Under the pieces are notes generated by a model, which was not told where the DNA came from, did no database searches, and worked only from the letters and a program-made list of their open reading frames with translations. From CAYUYV01 sp964561475 (GTDB lineage Bacteria > Pseudomonadota > Alphaproteobacteria > JAJFIK01): a stretch of 64,000 nt of DNA. The position numbers and the translations under genes are program-made. Below, piece after piece: positions 15,887-23,936 of the stretch. Numbering within the stretch: the stretch's first letter is position 1; each line of letters begins with the position of its first letter. The DNA is taken from the NCBI GenBank assembly GCA_964561475.1, contig CAZLPU010000008.1, forward strand, positions 1 to 64,000. The letters run 5' to 3'.

Positions 15887-17587
15887 TCAGATCTCTCGGG
15901 TCGCGCGCAGGACCTCCGCCATGGTGGTCTCCCCGGCCGCGACCAGGGCCTCGCCGGTTTCCTGGAGGGTGCGCATGCCCTCACCCCGGGCGATCCGTGC
16001 CAGATCGGACGCGGGCGCGCCCCGGTTCACCGCCTCCCGCAGATCCGCCGACATGGGCATGATTTCATAGACCGCCCGGCGCCCGCGATAGCCCCGCCCG
16101 TTGCAGGCCCCGCAGCCCACGGCCTCGTAGGTTCCGTCCCCCTTGGGGCGGCGGCATTCCGGACACAGAGTACGCACCAACCGCTGGGCCACCACGCCCA
16201 GAATGGTGGAACCGAGCATATAGGGCTCGACGCCCATGTCCCGCAGGCGGGTAAGCGTATCGGCGGCGGAATTGGTATGGAGGGTGGAGAGCACCAGATG
16301 GCCGGTCAGCGCGGACTGCACCGCGATCTCGGCGGTTTCCAGGTCGCGGATCTCGCCCACCATGAGCACGTCCGGGTCCTGACGGAGCATGGAGCGGAGC
16401 ACCTTGGCGAAGTTCAGCCCGATCTTGGGGCGCACCTGCACCTGATTGATCCCCTGGAGCCGGTACTCGATGGGGTCTTCCACGGTGATGATCTTCCGGG
16501 CCGGATCGTTGATCGCGGTCAGCCCCGCATAAAGGGTGGTTGTCTTGCCGCTGCCTGTCGGCCCCGTGACCAGAATGATGCCGTTGGGCCGGTTCAGGAG
16601 ATCCATCAGCAGGGTGAGGGCTTCGGGGGTATAGCCCAGGTCCGCCAGGTTCAGGGAGACATTCGAGCGGTCGAGAATCCGGATGACCGCGCTTTCCTGG
16701 TCCATGGTGGGCAGGGTGGAGATGCGCAGGTCCACGGTCTGGCCACGGACGACGAACTTGGCGCGGCCATCCTGGGGCAGGCGCCGCTCGGCAATGTCCA
16801 GATGGGCCAGGAGCTTGATGCGGGACAGGACGGCGGACACCAGGGCGACGGGCGGCGCTTCCGCCTCCCGGAGCATGCCGTCCACCCGCAGGCGCACCCG
16901 CAGGGCCGAACCCTGGGGTTCCATGTGAATGTCCGAGGCACCTTCGAGGGCTGCTTCCGTGAGCAGACGGTTGACATACCGGATCACCGGTTCACCGCTG
17001 GCCAGATCCTTGAGCCGGTCGGAGTCCTCGTGGTCCTCCAGTCCGTCCCCGGTCTCCTCGCCCTCCCCGCTCCCATCGTCCGCGTCATGCTGGACCAGGA
17101 GCGCCTCGATATCGCTGCCCCGCGCCGCTTCAACCCGCACCTCAAGACCCGTGGCCCAGGCAACCGCCCGGGACGGGAACGGATCGGTGGGATCCGCCAG
17201 GGCCAGGGTGACATGATGCTCCGTGCGCGCCAGGGGCAGGGCCTTGACCGCGCTCAGAAATCTTGGACTGAGAATCTCCGGCTCGAACACCGGCGCTTCC
17301 GGCATCCGTTCCCGGGGACATTGAGGAAGGCCCAGCACATGGGAAACGCCCTCCGCGAGGGCATCTTCCGTGAGCAGACCAAGTTGCACGAGGGTTGCGA
17401 ACAGGCCTGTCGCGCCGGATCCCGCCGCGCGGCGCCCGCGCAGAAGGGCGGTGTCGTCAAGCTGACCCGTGGCCAGAAAATGATCCAGGACCCGTTCACG
17501 GTCAGAGCGCTCCTTAGACCCGGGCCGGGCCTCGTCCCCGGGATGATCCAGTTCGGTGCGGCTGCCGGTCCTGGTCGGTTCCGTCAT
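15887..17587 (-). CDS. gspE: Type II secretion ATPase GspE
   Basis: GspE powers pseudopilus assembly. The chosen ATG at 17587 gives 566 residues; an upstream ATG at 17647 lies inside the preceding gene. An N-terminal MshEN-type domain is followed by the ATPase core, with Walker A GPTGSGKTTTL, Asp box and Walker B VLMVGEIRDLETAEIA, and His box STLHTNSAADTLTRL. A four-cysteine zinc site follows (CPEC, then CGAC). An acidic linker rich in Asp/Glu lies between the domains. It is the first gene of the operon, directly after the 2-oxoglutarate oxygenase gene. Confidence 0.9.
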   Translation of the reverse strand: MTEPTRTGSRTELDHPGDEARPGSKERSDRERVLDHFLATGQLDDTALLRGRRAAGSGATGLFATLVQLGLLTEDALAEGVSHVLGLPQCPRERMPEAPVFEPEILSPRFLSAVKALPLARTEHHVTLALADPTDPFPSRAVAWATGLEVRVEAARGSDIEALLVQHDADDGSGEGEETGDGLEDHEDSDRLKDLASGEPVIRYVNRLLTEAALEGASDIHMEPQGSALRVRLRVDGMLREAEAPPVALVSAVLSRIKLLAHLDIAERRLPQDGRAKFVVRGQTVDLRISTLPTMDQESAVIRILDRSNVSLNLADLGYTPEALTLLMDLLNRPNGIILVTGPTGSGKTTTLYAGLTAINDPARKIITVEDPIEYRLQGINQVQVRPKIGLNFAKVLRSMLRQDPDVLMVGEIRDLETAEIAVQSALTGHLVLSTLHTNSAADTLTRLRDMGVEPYMLGSTILGVVAQRLVRTLCPECRRPKGDGTYEAVGCGACNGRGYRGRRAVYEIMPMSADLREAVNRGAPASDLARIARGEGMRTLQETGEALVAAGETTMAEVLRATREI

Positions 17588-17591
17588 GGGT

Positions 17592-18713
17592 TCAGGCCTG
17601 TGCCTGGGGTGTGGGCGCGTCCGGCGCCCGCTGGGGCGGATCGGCACTCATGAAGGTGATCAGGGCGTAGCGGGTGCCCTTGGTGACTTTCTGCACCGCA
17701 TGGGCGTGGGAGCCGGAAAAGACGATGGCCGCGCCGGGATCCGGGGCGTAGACGGTCTCGCCATATTCCGGGAACACCAGCCCGCCGCCCTCATAATCCG
17801 GCGTGTTCAGATTGAGGGTCATGGCAAAACGGCGATGGGCCGTATCCGGAGCGGTATTGTCCCGGTGGGCGGCGAAGTGCCCCTTGGCGCCTGCCTCATA
17901 GGCCACGAGCTTCAAGTTCTCGAACCGGGTGGCGCGATACCAGAAGGCCTTCTGCATTTCCGGCAGCACCCGGCGCGCCAGAAGCCCCGCAATCTGCTGG
18001 ACCACCGCCTCGTCCTTCAACACCACGTCCCGGCGGACCTTACGCTCGGGATCCGGGGCCAGTGCCACCTTGCCGTCCACGATAGTGGGCATGGCGGAGA
18101 CTTCCGGGGACCAGCCCTCGAACCGGTCGATCAGGGAGCGGCAAAAATCCGCCGGCAGAACATCCGGCACCACGAGCACCGGCGCGGTCATGGCCGCGGT
18201 TCCGGCAGGAGACGCGGCACGGCGGGCCAGCACAGGGGCAACGTCCACCAGTGTTTTCGTCAGGGTGCGGTCTTCATCGGGCATGACCCGTTCCACCACC
18301 CGGAGATTGCGGTCCACAATGAGGGCATAAAGACCATTGCCGGAGGCCACCGCGTCGCCGAACCATTTGGGGGCCAGGGCCCGGTCCGTATCCGTCAGCA
18401 GGGGGAAAACCAGGTCCAGCTTTTCCGCCAGGGCCGCATTGGCCTGGACCGCGCCGGGATGGATGGCGATCATCGGAATGTCGGGTTTGGCGCGCCACCA
18501 GCCGTTCATGGCGGCAAGGCTTTCCTCCACCTTCTCCGGGGGCGTTGCACCGCCATAGGCGAAAAGCACCATGGGGTCTCCCACGGCGGCTTCATAAAAG
18601 AGGAAGAGCTGGCCCGCGTCGTCGACCAGGGAGAAATTCGCGACCCGGTCACCAGGGTTGAGGCCCGCCTGGGTCTGCGCGGCTTTGGTCGTACCCGTTT
18701 CCTGCTGCGTCAC
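17592..18713 (-). CDS. Redoxin-like domain fused to a 2-oxoglutarate/Fe(II) oxygenase
   Basis: This is 373 residues from a GTG start with GGGAGG eight bases upstream. Residues 18-165 resemble a peroxiredoxin/AhpC-TSA fold (NPGDRVANFSLVDDAGQ) but lack the usual catalytic Cys. Residues about 185-360 are a prolyl-4-hydroxylase-like oxygenase: the iron ligands are His and Asp in HFAAHRDNT and a late His in SHAHAVQKVT, and the Arg for 2-oxoglutarate is in KGTRYALITF. Such enzymes hydroxylate protein or small-molecule substrates; the target is unknown. It sits five bases upstream of gspE, but I infer no role in secretion from that alone. Confidence 0.85.
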   Translation of the reverse strand: MTQQETGTTKAAQTQAGLNPGDRVANFSLVDDAGQLFLFYEAAVGDPMVLFAYGGATPPEKVEESLAAMNGWWRAKPDIPMIAIHPGAVQANAALAEKLDLVFPLLTDTDRALAPKWFGDAVASGNGLYALIVDRNLRVVERVMPDEDRTLTKTLVDVAPVLARRAASPAGTAAMTAPVLVVPDVLPADFCRSLIDRFEGWSPEVSAMPTIVDGKVALAPDPERKVRRDVVLKDEAVVQQIAGLLARRVLPEMQKAFWYRATRFENLKLVAYEAGAKGHFAAHRDNTAPDTAHRRFAMTLNLNTPDYEGGGLVFPEYGETVYAPDPGAAIVFSGSHAHAVQKVTKGTRYALITFMSADPPQRAPDAPTPQAQA

Positions 18714-18770
18714 CGATCTGGCCTCCCTTGGGCGGGGTCCATGCCCCGACTGTCATTTCCCTACCATACA

Positions 18771-18798
18771 AAAGAGGGGTCCCGAAGGACCCCTCTTT
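18771..18798 (-). terminator. Strong intrinsic terminator downstream of phoX
   Basis: This is a perfect 12-base-pair stem, AAAGAGGGGTCC with GGACCCCTCTTT, closed in the leftward direction by a C(TTCG)G tetraloop and followed by a T-rich tract (CTCTTTTG). It lies about 60 bases past the phoX stop and isolates phoX from the oxygenase/T2SS transcript. Confidence 0.88.
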
Positions 18799-18855
18799 CC
18801 GAGCATCAGGCTCCGAGCCGACCCACCTCAAGGGAGGCAGACCGGCCCGGGTTCA

Positions 18856-21015
18856 TCACTCGCCGATAACCCGGTTACCGAAGCGGTCTTCGTCGCGCAC
18901 GGCAATCAGGGACGGACGGGGCTGAGCGAACTCGCCACCATCGATCGTGGAGTCCGGCCAGTAGGAGGTCGGGTTTTCCAGCGTGCCGCGCTCGCCCGGG
19001 TGCTGGATGTTCAGGAAGATCGTGGTGTTGTCCGGAGTGAACTCGGCACCGCAAACTTCACATTCGACCGGACCGGTCATGAAGCGCTGGAGACGGCCAC
19101 GGCGCGGACCGAAAGTCGGCACAGCGAAGGTACCGTCTTCGGAGCCGTCCGGCTGAGAGCCGTCGGTCACGATCCACAGATTGCCCTTGTTGTCGAAGGA
19201 CAGGTTGTCGGGAGAACCGATCGGAGCGATTTCGGCGACATTGGTGTAGCCGGCGAAGTAGGTGTCACCCTGCTGCAGCGGGATGTCGTCGGTGTCTTCC
19301 AGGGAAGTCAGGAAGGAGCCCAGATTGGTGCTCGGGTCACCGCAGAGCATGAAGATTTCCCACTGGAAGGTGGTGGCGGCGTTGTCGTCACCTTCTTCCG
19401 TGATCTCCAGGATGTGACCGAAACGGTTCGGACCCCGCGGGTTGCCGGTGATCGGGAAGGAGGACACTTCACGACCCTGGGCGTTGCGGGTGCCTTCCGG
19501 ATCTTCGATCTGACGGCGGGTGTTGTTGGTCAGAGCGCAGTAGACCTTCTTCGTCACCGGGTTGGCTTCGAAGTCTTCCGGACGGTCCATCGGGGTGGCG
19601 CCGAGGGTGTCAGCGGCGGCACGGGCTTTGATCAGCACTTCCGCCTGGCTGGTGAAGCCGTTCTCGGCGGTCAGCGGCCCCTGACCCCAGACGAGGGGCA
19701 GCCACTCACCGGTGCCATCGTCGTTCAGCTTGGCAGCGTAGAGGGTGCCGCTGTCCAGAAGCTCCAGGTGCTCAGCGCGCGGAGCAGCCGGATCGTAAGG
19801 CTTCTCGGTCACGAACTTGTACATGTATTCGTCACGGGCATCGTCGCCGGAGTAGACAACGCAACGGTTATCAGCGGCCAGGATGGTCGTGGCGCATTCG
19901 TGCTTGAAGCGGCCGATGGCGGTCTTCTTCTGGGGCACGGAGTTCGGGTTGTACGGATCAACCTCGACGACCCAGCCGAACCGCAGCAGTTCGGTCGGAT
20001 TCACGGAGAGGTCAAAACGCTCATCGGCAACTTCCCAGCGCCGGGACGTCGCACCCAGGCCACCGAAATTCGGCGGCAGGCGGCGGTGGGCGTCGATCAC
20101 GTTCTCGTCGGCATCGGCGCTTTCCAGATAGGTGCCGTAGTTGCCGAAATACTGATCGACATTCTCTTCAGCGGAAAGATAGGTGCCCCAAGGGGTCTGA
20201 CCGCCGGCGCAGTTGTTCAGGGTGCCGAGGACCCGGGTGCCGGTCTCGTCGGCAGCCGTCTTCAGCAGGTCGTCACCAGCGGCAGGACCGGTCAGATCCA
20301 TGGGGGTGGTGGCGGTGATACGACGGTTGAAGAAGGAATTTTGACGGTAGGTCCAGCCACGGCGCAGACGGGCCACTTCCACCACGGAAATGCCGTGGTT
20401 GGCCAGCTCGACCTGGATGTATTCCGGATTGTCGGCGGCAAATGCGTCGGGATCGTCAAGGAAGCCCGGGAATACACGGTCAGGCTCGGTGTATTCGTGG
20501 TTCACGGCCACAAGACCACGGCGGGAATTGTTGCTGCCCGGAACGATCGGGAAGAATTCGACGGCGTCGCAGTTGAAGCCGAACTGCTGGGCAGCGCGCT
20601 CACCGGAGCCTTCACGAAGAAGTTCGCCACCGCGCAGGTTGTTGGTGTTCAGTTCTTCGACACCAGCAAACAGCGGGTCGCCCCAACGGATGATGACGTC
20701 GGAGGTGTAGCCGTCGGTCAGGGTGACGGTGTCGGCATTGTCGCCCTGAATGCCTTCGAAGGTCAGGCCGTCGACGGGAGCGTTGGACGCTTCAGCGACA
20801 GAAACGCCTTGGGCAGCGGCAGCAGCGCCAACGACAGTCGCGGCGGAACCTTGCAGGAACACGCGGCGTGCGAGGTGGCGGGACATGATCCGGTTGAAAT
20901 GCTCGCCGGCGGTCGGACGCTCGGAAAGCTCAACGTCGGACAGGGACGGGTTCTCGAGATCCAGTTCGGCGATGGACGGTGCCTTATCTTTCGTAGACGT
21001 CACCAGTTCCTCCAT
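18856..21015 (-). CDS. phoX: PhoX family alkaline phosphatase, Tat-exported
   Basis: This 719-residue protein belongs to the DUF839/PhoX family of Ca/Fe-dependent phosphatases that release phosphate from esters in the periplasm. A cytosolic N-terminal extension precedes a twin-arginine signal at residues 47-70 (HLARRVFLQG, then a hydrophobic Ala/Val run). Further PhoX-typical segments include LVAVNHEYTEP, NNCAGGQTPWGTYLSAEEN, FKHECATTILAADNRCVVY and LSFDNKGNLWIVTDG. Codon choice looks tuned for high expression. A possible Pho box and a palindrome lie about 75 bases upstream and a strong terminator follows. tatB lies about 330 bases further upstream on the same strand. Phosphate-limitation control is likely but inferred. 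Confidence 0.9.
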   Translation of the reverse strand: MEELVTSTKDKAPSIAELDLENPSLSDVELSERPTAGEHFNRIMSRHLARRVFLQGSAATVVGAAAAAQGVSVAEASNAPVDGLTFEGIQGDNADTVTLTDGYTSDVIIRWGDPLFAGVEELNTNNLRGGELLREGSGERAAQQFGFNCDAVEFFPIVPGSNNSRRGLVAVNHEYTEPDRVFPGFLDDPDAFAADNPEYIQVELANHGISVVEVARLRRGWTYRQNSFFNRRITATTPMDLTGPAAGDDLLKTAADETGTRVLGTLNNCAGGQTPWGTYLSAEENVDQYFGNYGTYLESADADENVIDAHRRLPPNFGGLGATSRRWEVADERFDLSVNPTELLRFGWVVEVDPYNPNSVPQKKTAIGRFKHECATTILAADNRCVVYSGDDARDEYMYKFVTEKPYDPAAPRAEHLELLDSGTLYAAKLNDDGTGEWLPLVWGQGPLTAENGFTSQAEVLIKARAAADTLGATPMDRPEDFEANPVTKKVYCALTNNTRRQIEDPEGTRNAQGREVSSFPITGNPRGPNRFGHILEITEEGDDNAATTFQWEIFMLCGDPSTNLGSFLTSLEDTDDIPLQQGDTYFAGYTNVAEIAPIGSPDNLSFDNKGNLWIVTDGSQPDGSEDGTFAVPTFGPRRGRLQRFMTGPVECEVCGAEFTPDNTTIFLNIQHPGERGTLENPTSYWPDSTIDGGEFAQPRPSLIAVRDEDRFGNRVIGE

Positions 21016-21345
21016 TGGATGAAAATGCGTTCAGGAAACAGCAGTTGGCCAATACGGGACACGGCCGAAAGGCAATCAAACACGCATCCATCAAAGTTTG
21101 ATGACACCTTAACCGCGCTGTGCCCGAGCGGGACGTCATCGGCTCTCGCAGCCCCGTGGCCAGGGCGCCGTGCGGCCGTCGGACGCAAGCAAGCCTGCGC
21201 CTCCACCGATCCGGACCCGCCCATTACTGCGCCAAATTGACGCATAACACGAATGGGCCTTTGGTGACGGCACGTGGGGAGGTTGGCAGACCCGGTCCGT
21301 GCTCGGGATCGGTCCACAATGAAAAAATGGCAAAGGAATCAGGCT
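21016..21345. other. Intergenic region between tatB and phoX
   Basis: These 330 bases hold no convincing gene. The part nearest phoX carries the ribosome site (ATGGAGG overlaps the start), the possible Pho box and the 15-base palindrome. The rest, from about 21120 to 21345, shows only short open frames and nothing I can name. Confidence 0.6.
21089..21107 (-). promoter_or_regulatory. Possible Pho box overlapping a palindrome upstream of phoX
   Basis: Read leftward, GTGTCAT-CAAA-CTTTGAT (21107 to 21090) resembles two 7-base PhoB half-sites (CTGTCAT) spaced by four bases, matching six and five of seven positions. The same bases contain the perfect palindrome CATCAAA-G-TTTGATG (21089-21103). Either could be an operator for phoX, whose start is about 75 bases away. 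Confidence 0.4.
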
Positions 21346-21981
21346 TCAGGGAGCCGAGGGAGGAGCGGCCCGTTTGGGTTTGGCTTTCGGGGTGGGGCGC
21401 GCTTTGGGCTTTGATTTGGCCTGAGCCTCGTCAGCCCCGCCCGCACCACTCTTTGCCTTGACCGGGGCTTCCTTGCGGGGCTCGGCCTTTGCGGCGCCTT
21501 GGGATTGGGGCTCAGGCTGCGACGGTTTTGGTTTTTGGAACGGCTTCGGGTGTTCCGCAGGCTTTGCCGCCGCTTCCATGGTGGTAGCCGGGGCCGGACT
21601 GTCAGCCGGGGTTGGCTCAGCAGAGGCAGCGCCGCCAACGCGACCGTCGTTCCCCTCATCGGGGATCTCTCCGGCGGGCTTTACCGGTCTGGCCGCCTTG
21701 GCCGGAGCAGGATCCAGGGGATTGATGGTGCTTTTCAGCTCATCCTTAATGTCGTTGATCGGATTGATCGAGCGGGTGTCCTGGATCTGCCGGCGCAGGG
21801 CATTGATTTCTTCATCATCGGCAATGTCCTCGATGCTCTCCCGGAACTCCCGGGCCATGCCCTGAAGCTGGCGCACGAACCGGCCCACGCCCTTGATGAG
21901 TTTCGGCAGATCCCGTGGCCCCACCACAAGCAGGGCAACCACAGCGATCACGAGCATCTCAAAGCCACCAATGGTTGGCAT
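21346..21981 (-). CDS. tatB: Sec-independent translocase protein TatB
   Basis: This is 211 residues. The start MPTIGGFEMLVIAVVALLVVG includes the single membrane helix, followed by the hinge GPRDLPKL and the amphipathic helix KGVGRFVRQLQGMAREFRES, the TatB pattern. The long C-terminal tail is rich in Pro, Lys and Ala. TatB binds twin-arginine signal peptides together with TatC. Unusually, neither tatA nor tatC flanks it here; the next gene on the strand is phoX, itself a Tat substrate. The other Tat genes must be elsewhere if the system works. Confidence 0.88.
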   Translation of the reverse strand: MPTIGGFEMLVIAVVALLVVGPRDLPKLIKGVGRFVRQLQGMAREFRESIEDIADDEEINALRRQIQDTRSINPINDIKDELKSTINPLDPAPAKAARPVKPAGEIPDEGNDGRVGGAASAEPTPADSPAPATTMEAAAKPAEHPKPFQKPKPSQPEPQSQGAAKAEPRKEAPVKAKSGAGGADEAQAKSKPKARPTPKAKPKRAAPPSAP

Positions 21982-22471
21982 GCCTCTGGCCTCTCCGACG
22001 AATGGTCTTTTTTACGGACCGGGCGGGCGGTCCTCTCCGGGCTGGACCTATATCACACCACCACATCCCATGCCTCTCCCGGCAGCATGCCCATCACCCT
22101 CTTATGAAGAGGATGCGGGGCGGCGGGCTTTGGAGCGAGGCACGGCTGGATCAGCAATCCACCCGGACTGGCGCCCCAAAGGACTGGACCTCAGGACTGG
22201 ACCTCAGGACAGGACCTCAGGACTGGCGCGTTCTCCAGGCACGGCGTTGCGGTCGCGGCATGGGCACTGCATATTTATGCCATGCATGAAGGCTGCCCGA
22301 TGGGCCGGCCTTGAAGGGCGGGATGCGTCATCGGGGGATGGCTCCGTCGACATCAGCGCAGCGCTGCTTCTGGCCTGAGACCACCGATTCGGACGGTGGA
22401 CCCGCCAGAGGTAAAACACGGCGCGGATCCGCACCCGACCGGGCGCGGCAGCAGGGAGCACGGGAACCGGA
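21982..22471. other. Intergenic region upstream of the aminotransferase homologue
   Basis: These 490 bases separate the divergent tatB and aminotransferase-like genes. No open frame here looks coding. The clearest structure is the 13-base tandem repeat at 22181-22226. Promoters for both genes probably lie here, but I could not place them. Confidence 0.6.
22181..22226. repeat. 13-bp tandem repeat, about 3.5 copies
   Basis: GGACTGGACCTCA occurs at 22181-22193 and 22194-22206, with a one-base variant at 22207-22219 and a partial copy GGACTGG at 22220-22226. It is intergenic and the unit is not a multiple of three. Confidence 0.92.
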
Positions 22472-23815
22472 ATGGCACGACGGCGGGCGCATACGTCATC
22501 ACCTTATGAGACGGCCCTCACCCAACTGATACAGCGCTTCGAATCCCGCACCACAGCCTCCCGCCAAGCCCATGACGCGGCCTGCCAGACCATCCCCGGA
22601 GGCACTGCCCGGGTCCATGGCGCGCCCGAGCCCTATCCAGTGCGCATGGTCTCCGCCAGCGGCTCACGGCTGATTGATCTGGACGGAAACATTTATCTCG
22701 ATTTCTTCAACGACCGGGGCCGCTCGCCATGCGGTCACTCACCCATGCATGCCCTGGACGCGGCCCGGTCCCAGCTTTCCAAAGGGTTGGCCTATGGGGC
22801 GTGCAGCGAGCCGGAAGCCCGCATCGCTACCATGCTCCGGGACCGCTACAGCGCCATGGAGCAGGTGCGCATCGCCAATTCAGGCCTCCAGGCCACCCTC
22901 CACGCCCTTCTCACCGCCCGTCAGGCCCGCCCGGACCGTCCCGGCGTTCTGGTTTTCGACGGTGCCGACCACAGCGGCCTGATCCATGACGGTGCGCCGG
23001 CGGGCAGCCTGCCGGCCGGGTTCGAGTTGTTCAGTACACCTTTCAACGACAAGGACGCTTTTGAAGCCACCATGGCGGAGCAGGGCGAGCGGATCGGCAT
23101 TGTGCTGATCAATCTGATGCTGAACGGCAGTGAATGCCTTCCCGCCACTCTCGCTTTCGTGCGGCTGGTCCGTGAGGCGACCCAGGACGCCCGACAAATT
23201 CTGGTGATCGACGAAGGTCAGACCGCCTGCCTCGCTTATGGGGGGATGCAGAGTATATTCGGCATTCAGGGGGATCTGGTCAGTTTCGGGCGGATCCTGG
23301 GTGCGGGGTTCGGCCTGGGTGCCTTTGGCGGGCGCCGGGACCTGATGGACGTCTGGGCGGGGGCTGATGATCCCGTGCCGCCCGGCGGCACCGTGCGCGA
23401 TGATGTGATCGCCCTGGCCGCAAGCGCCGCCGCCCTGGAGCACGGGCTGACCCGCAAGGCGCTCAAGGCCTTCAACGATACCGGCGACCGGATCCGGCTT
23501 CGCCTCAATACCGCCTTTGAGAAGCGGGATATGCCCATGGTGGTCACGGGCATGGGCTCGCTCATGGCCATCCACGCTGGACGCAAGGCGCCCCTGCGGT
23601 TCGAGACCTCCGAGGCCAGTACTGCCTTGCGGCGCCTGTTTCATCTTTACATGGTGGGGCGGGATTACTGGATCGGGGCGGATGGCATGGTCGCACTCTC
23701 CACCGAGATCACACCGGCGGATGCGGACGGGTTTGCGGAGGCCGTCGAAACCTTCGCGCAAACCTTCGAGCCCATCATTCGCGGCCTGGCGGGGGACAGC
23801 CAGCAGGCGGCCTGA
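22472..23815 (+). CDS. Class III aminotransferase homologue with PLP lysine replaced by Arg
   Basis: This is 447 residues, similar in layout to glutamate-1-semialdehyde aminomutase and diaminobutyrate aminotransferases. Family landmarks remain: DGNIYLDFFND (71-81), ANSGLQATLHAL (135-146, where NSGTEA is usual), VIDEGQTA (245-252) and GRILGAGFGLGAFGG (273-287). In active relatives this last motif reads GKxxGGG, with Lys forming the Schiff base with pyridoxal phosphate; here it is Arg274. Either the protein does not transaminate or it works differently. The rest of the frame is intact, so it is not an ordinary pseudogene. It stands alone between tatB and the Bat operon. Substrate and role are unknown. 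Confidence 0.8.
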   Translation: MARRRAHTSSPYETALTQLIQRFESRTTASRQAHDAACQTIPGGTARVHGAPEPYPVRMVSASGSRLIDLDGNIYLDFFNDRGRSPCGHSPMHALDAARSQLSKGLAYGACSEPEARIATMLRDRYSAMEQVRIANSGLQATLHALLTARQARPDRPGVLVFDGADHSGLIHDGAPAGSLPAGFELFSTPFNDKDAFEATMAEQGERIGIVLINLMLNGSECLPATLAFVRLVREATQDARQILVIDEGQTACLAYGGMQSIFGIQGDLVSFGRILGAGFGLGAFGGRRDLMDVWAGADDPVPPGGTVRDDVIALAASAAALEHGLTRKALKAFNDTGDRIRLRLNTAFEKRDMPMVVTGMGSLMAIHAGRKAPLRFETSEASTALRRLFHLYMVGRDYWIGADGMVALSTEITPADADGFAEAVETFAQTFEPIIRGLAGDSQQAA

Positions 23816-23936
23816 CACAAATCACGCTCGTTTCGCCGCCGGACCGGTATGTCAAGGATTGCACCGGCGCGCGGGTTTTGTATCGTTCCGCCAGCGCGAA
23901 CAGGCGGACATCCATTGGGTTTCAGGGGACCAGAAT

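Noticed and set aside
18658..21240. Open frame of about 860 codons opposite phoX on the plus strand
   Set aside because: It mirrors the phoX frame on the other strand, has no domain motif, and arises because high-GC codon use leaves few stops antisense. phoX has a Tat signal and family motifs.
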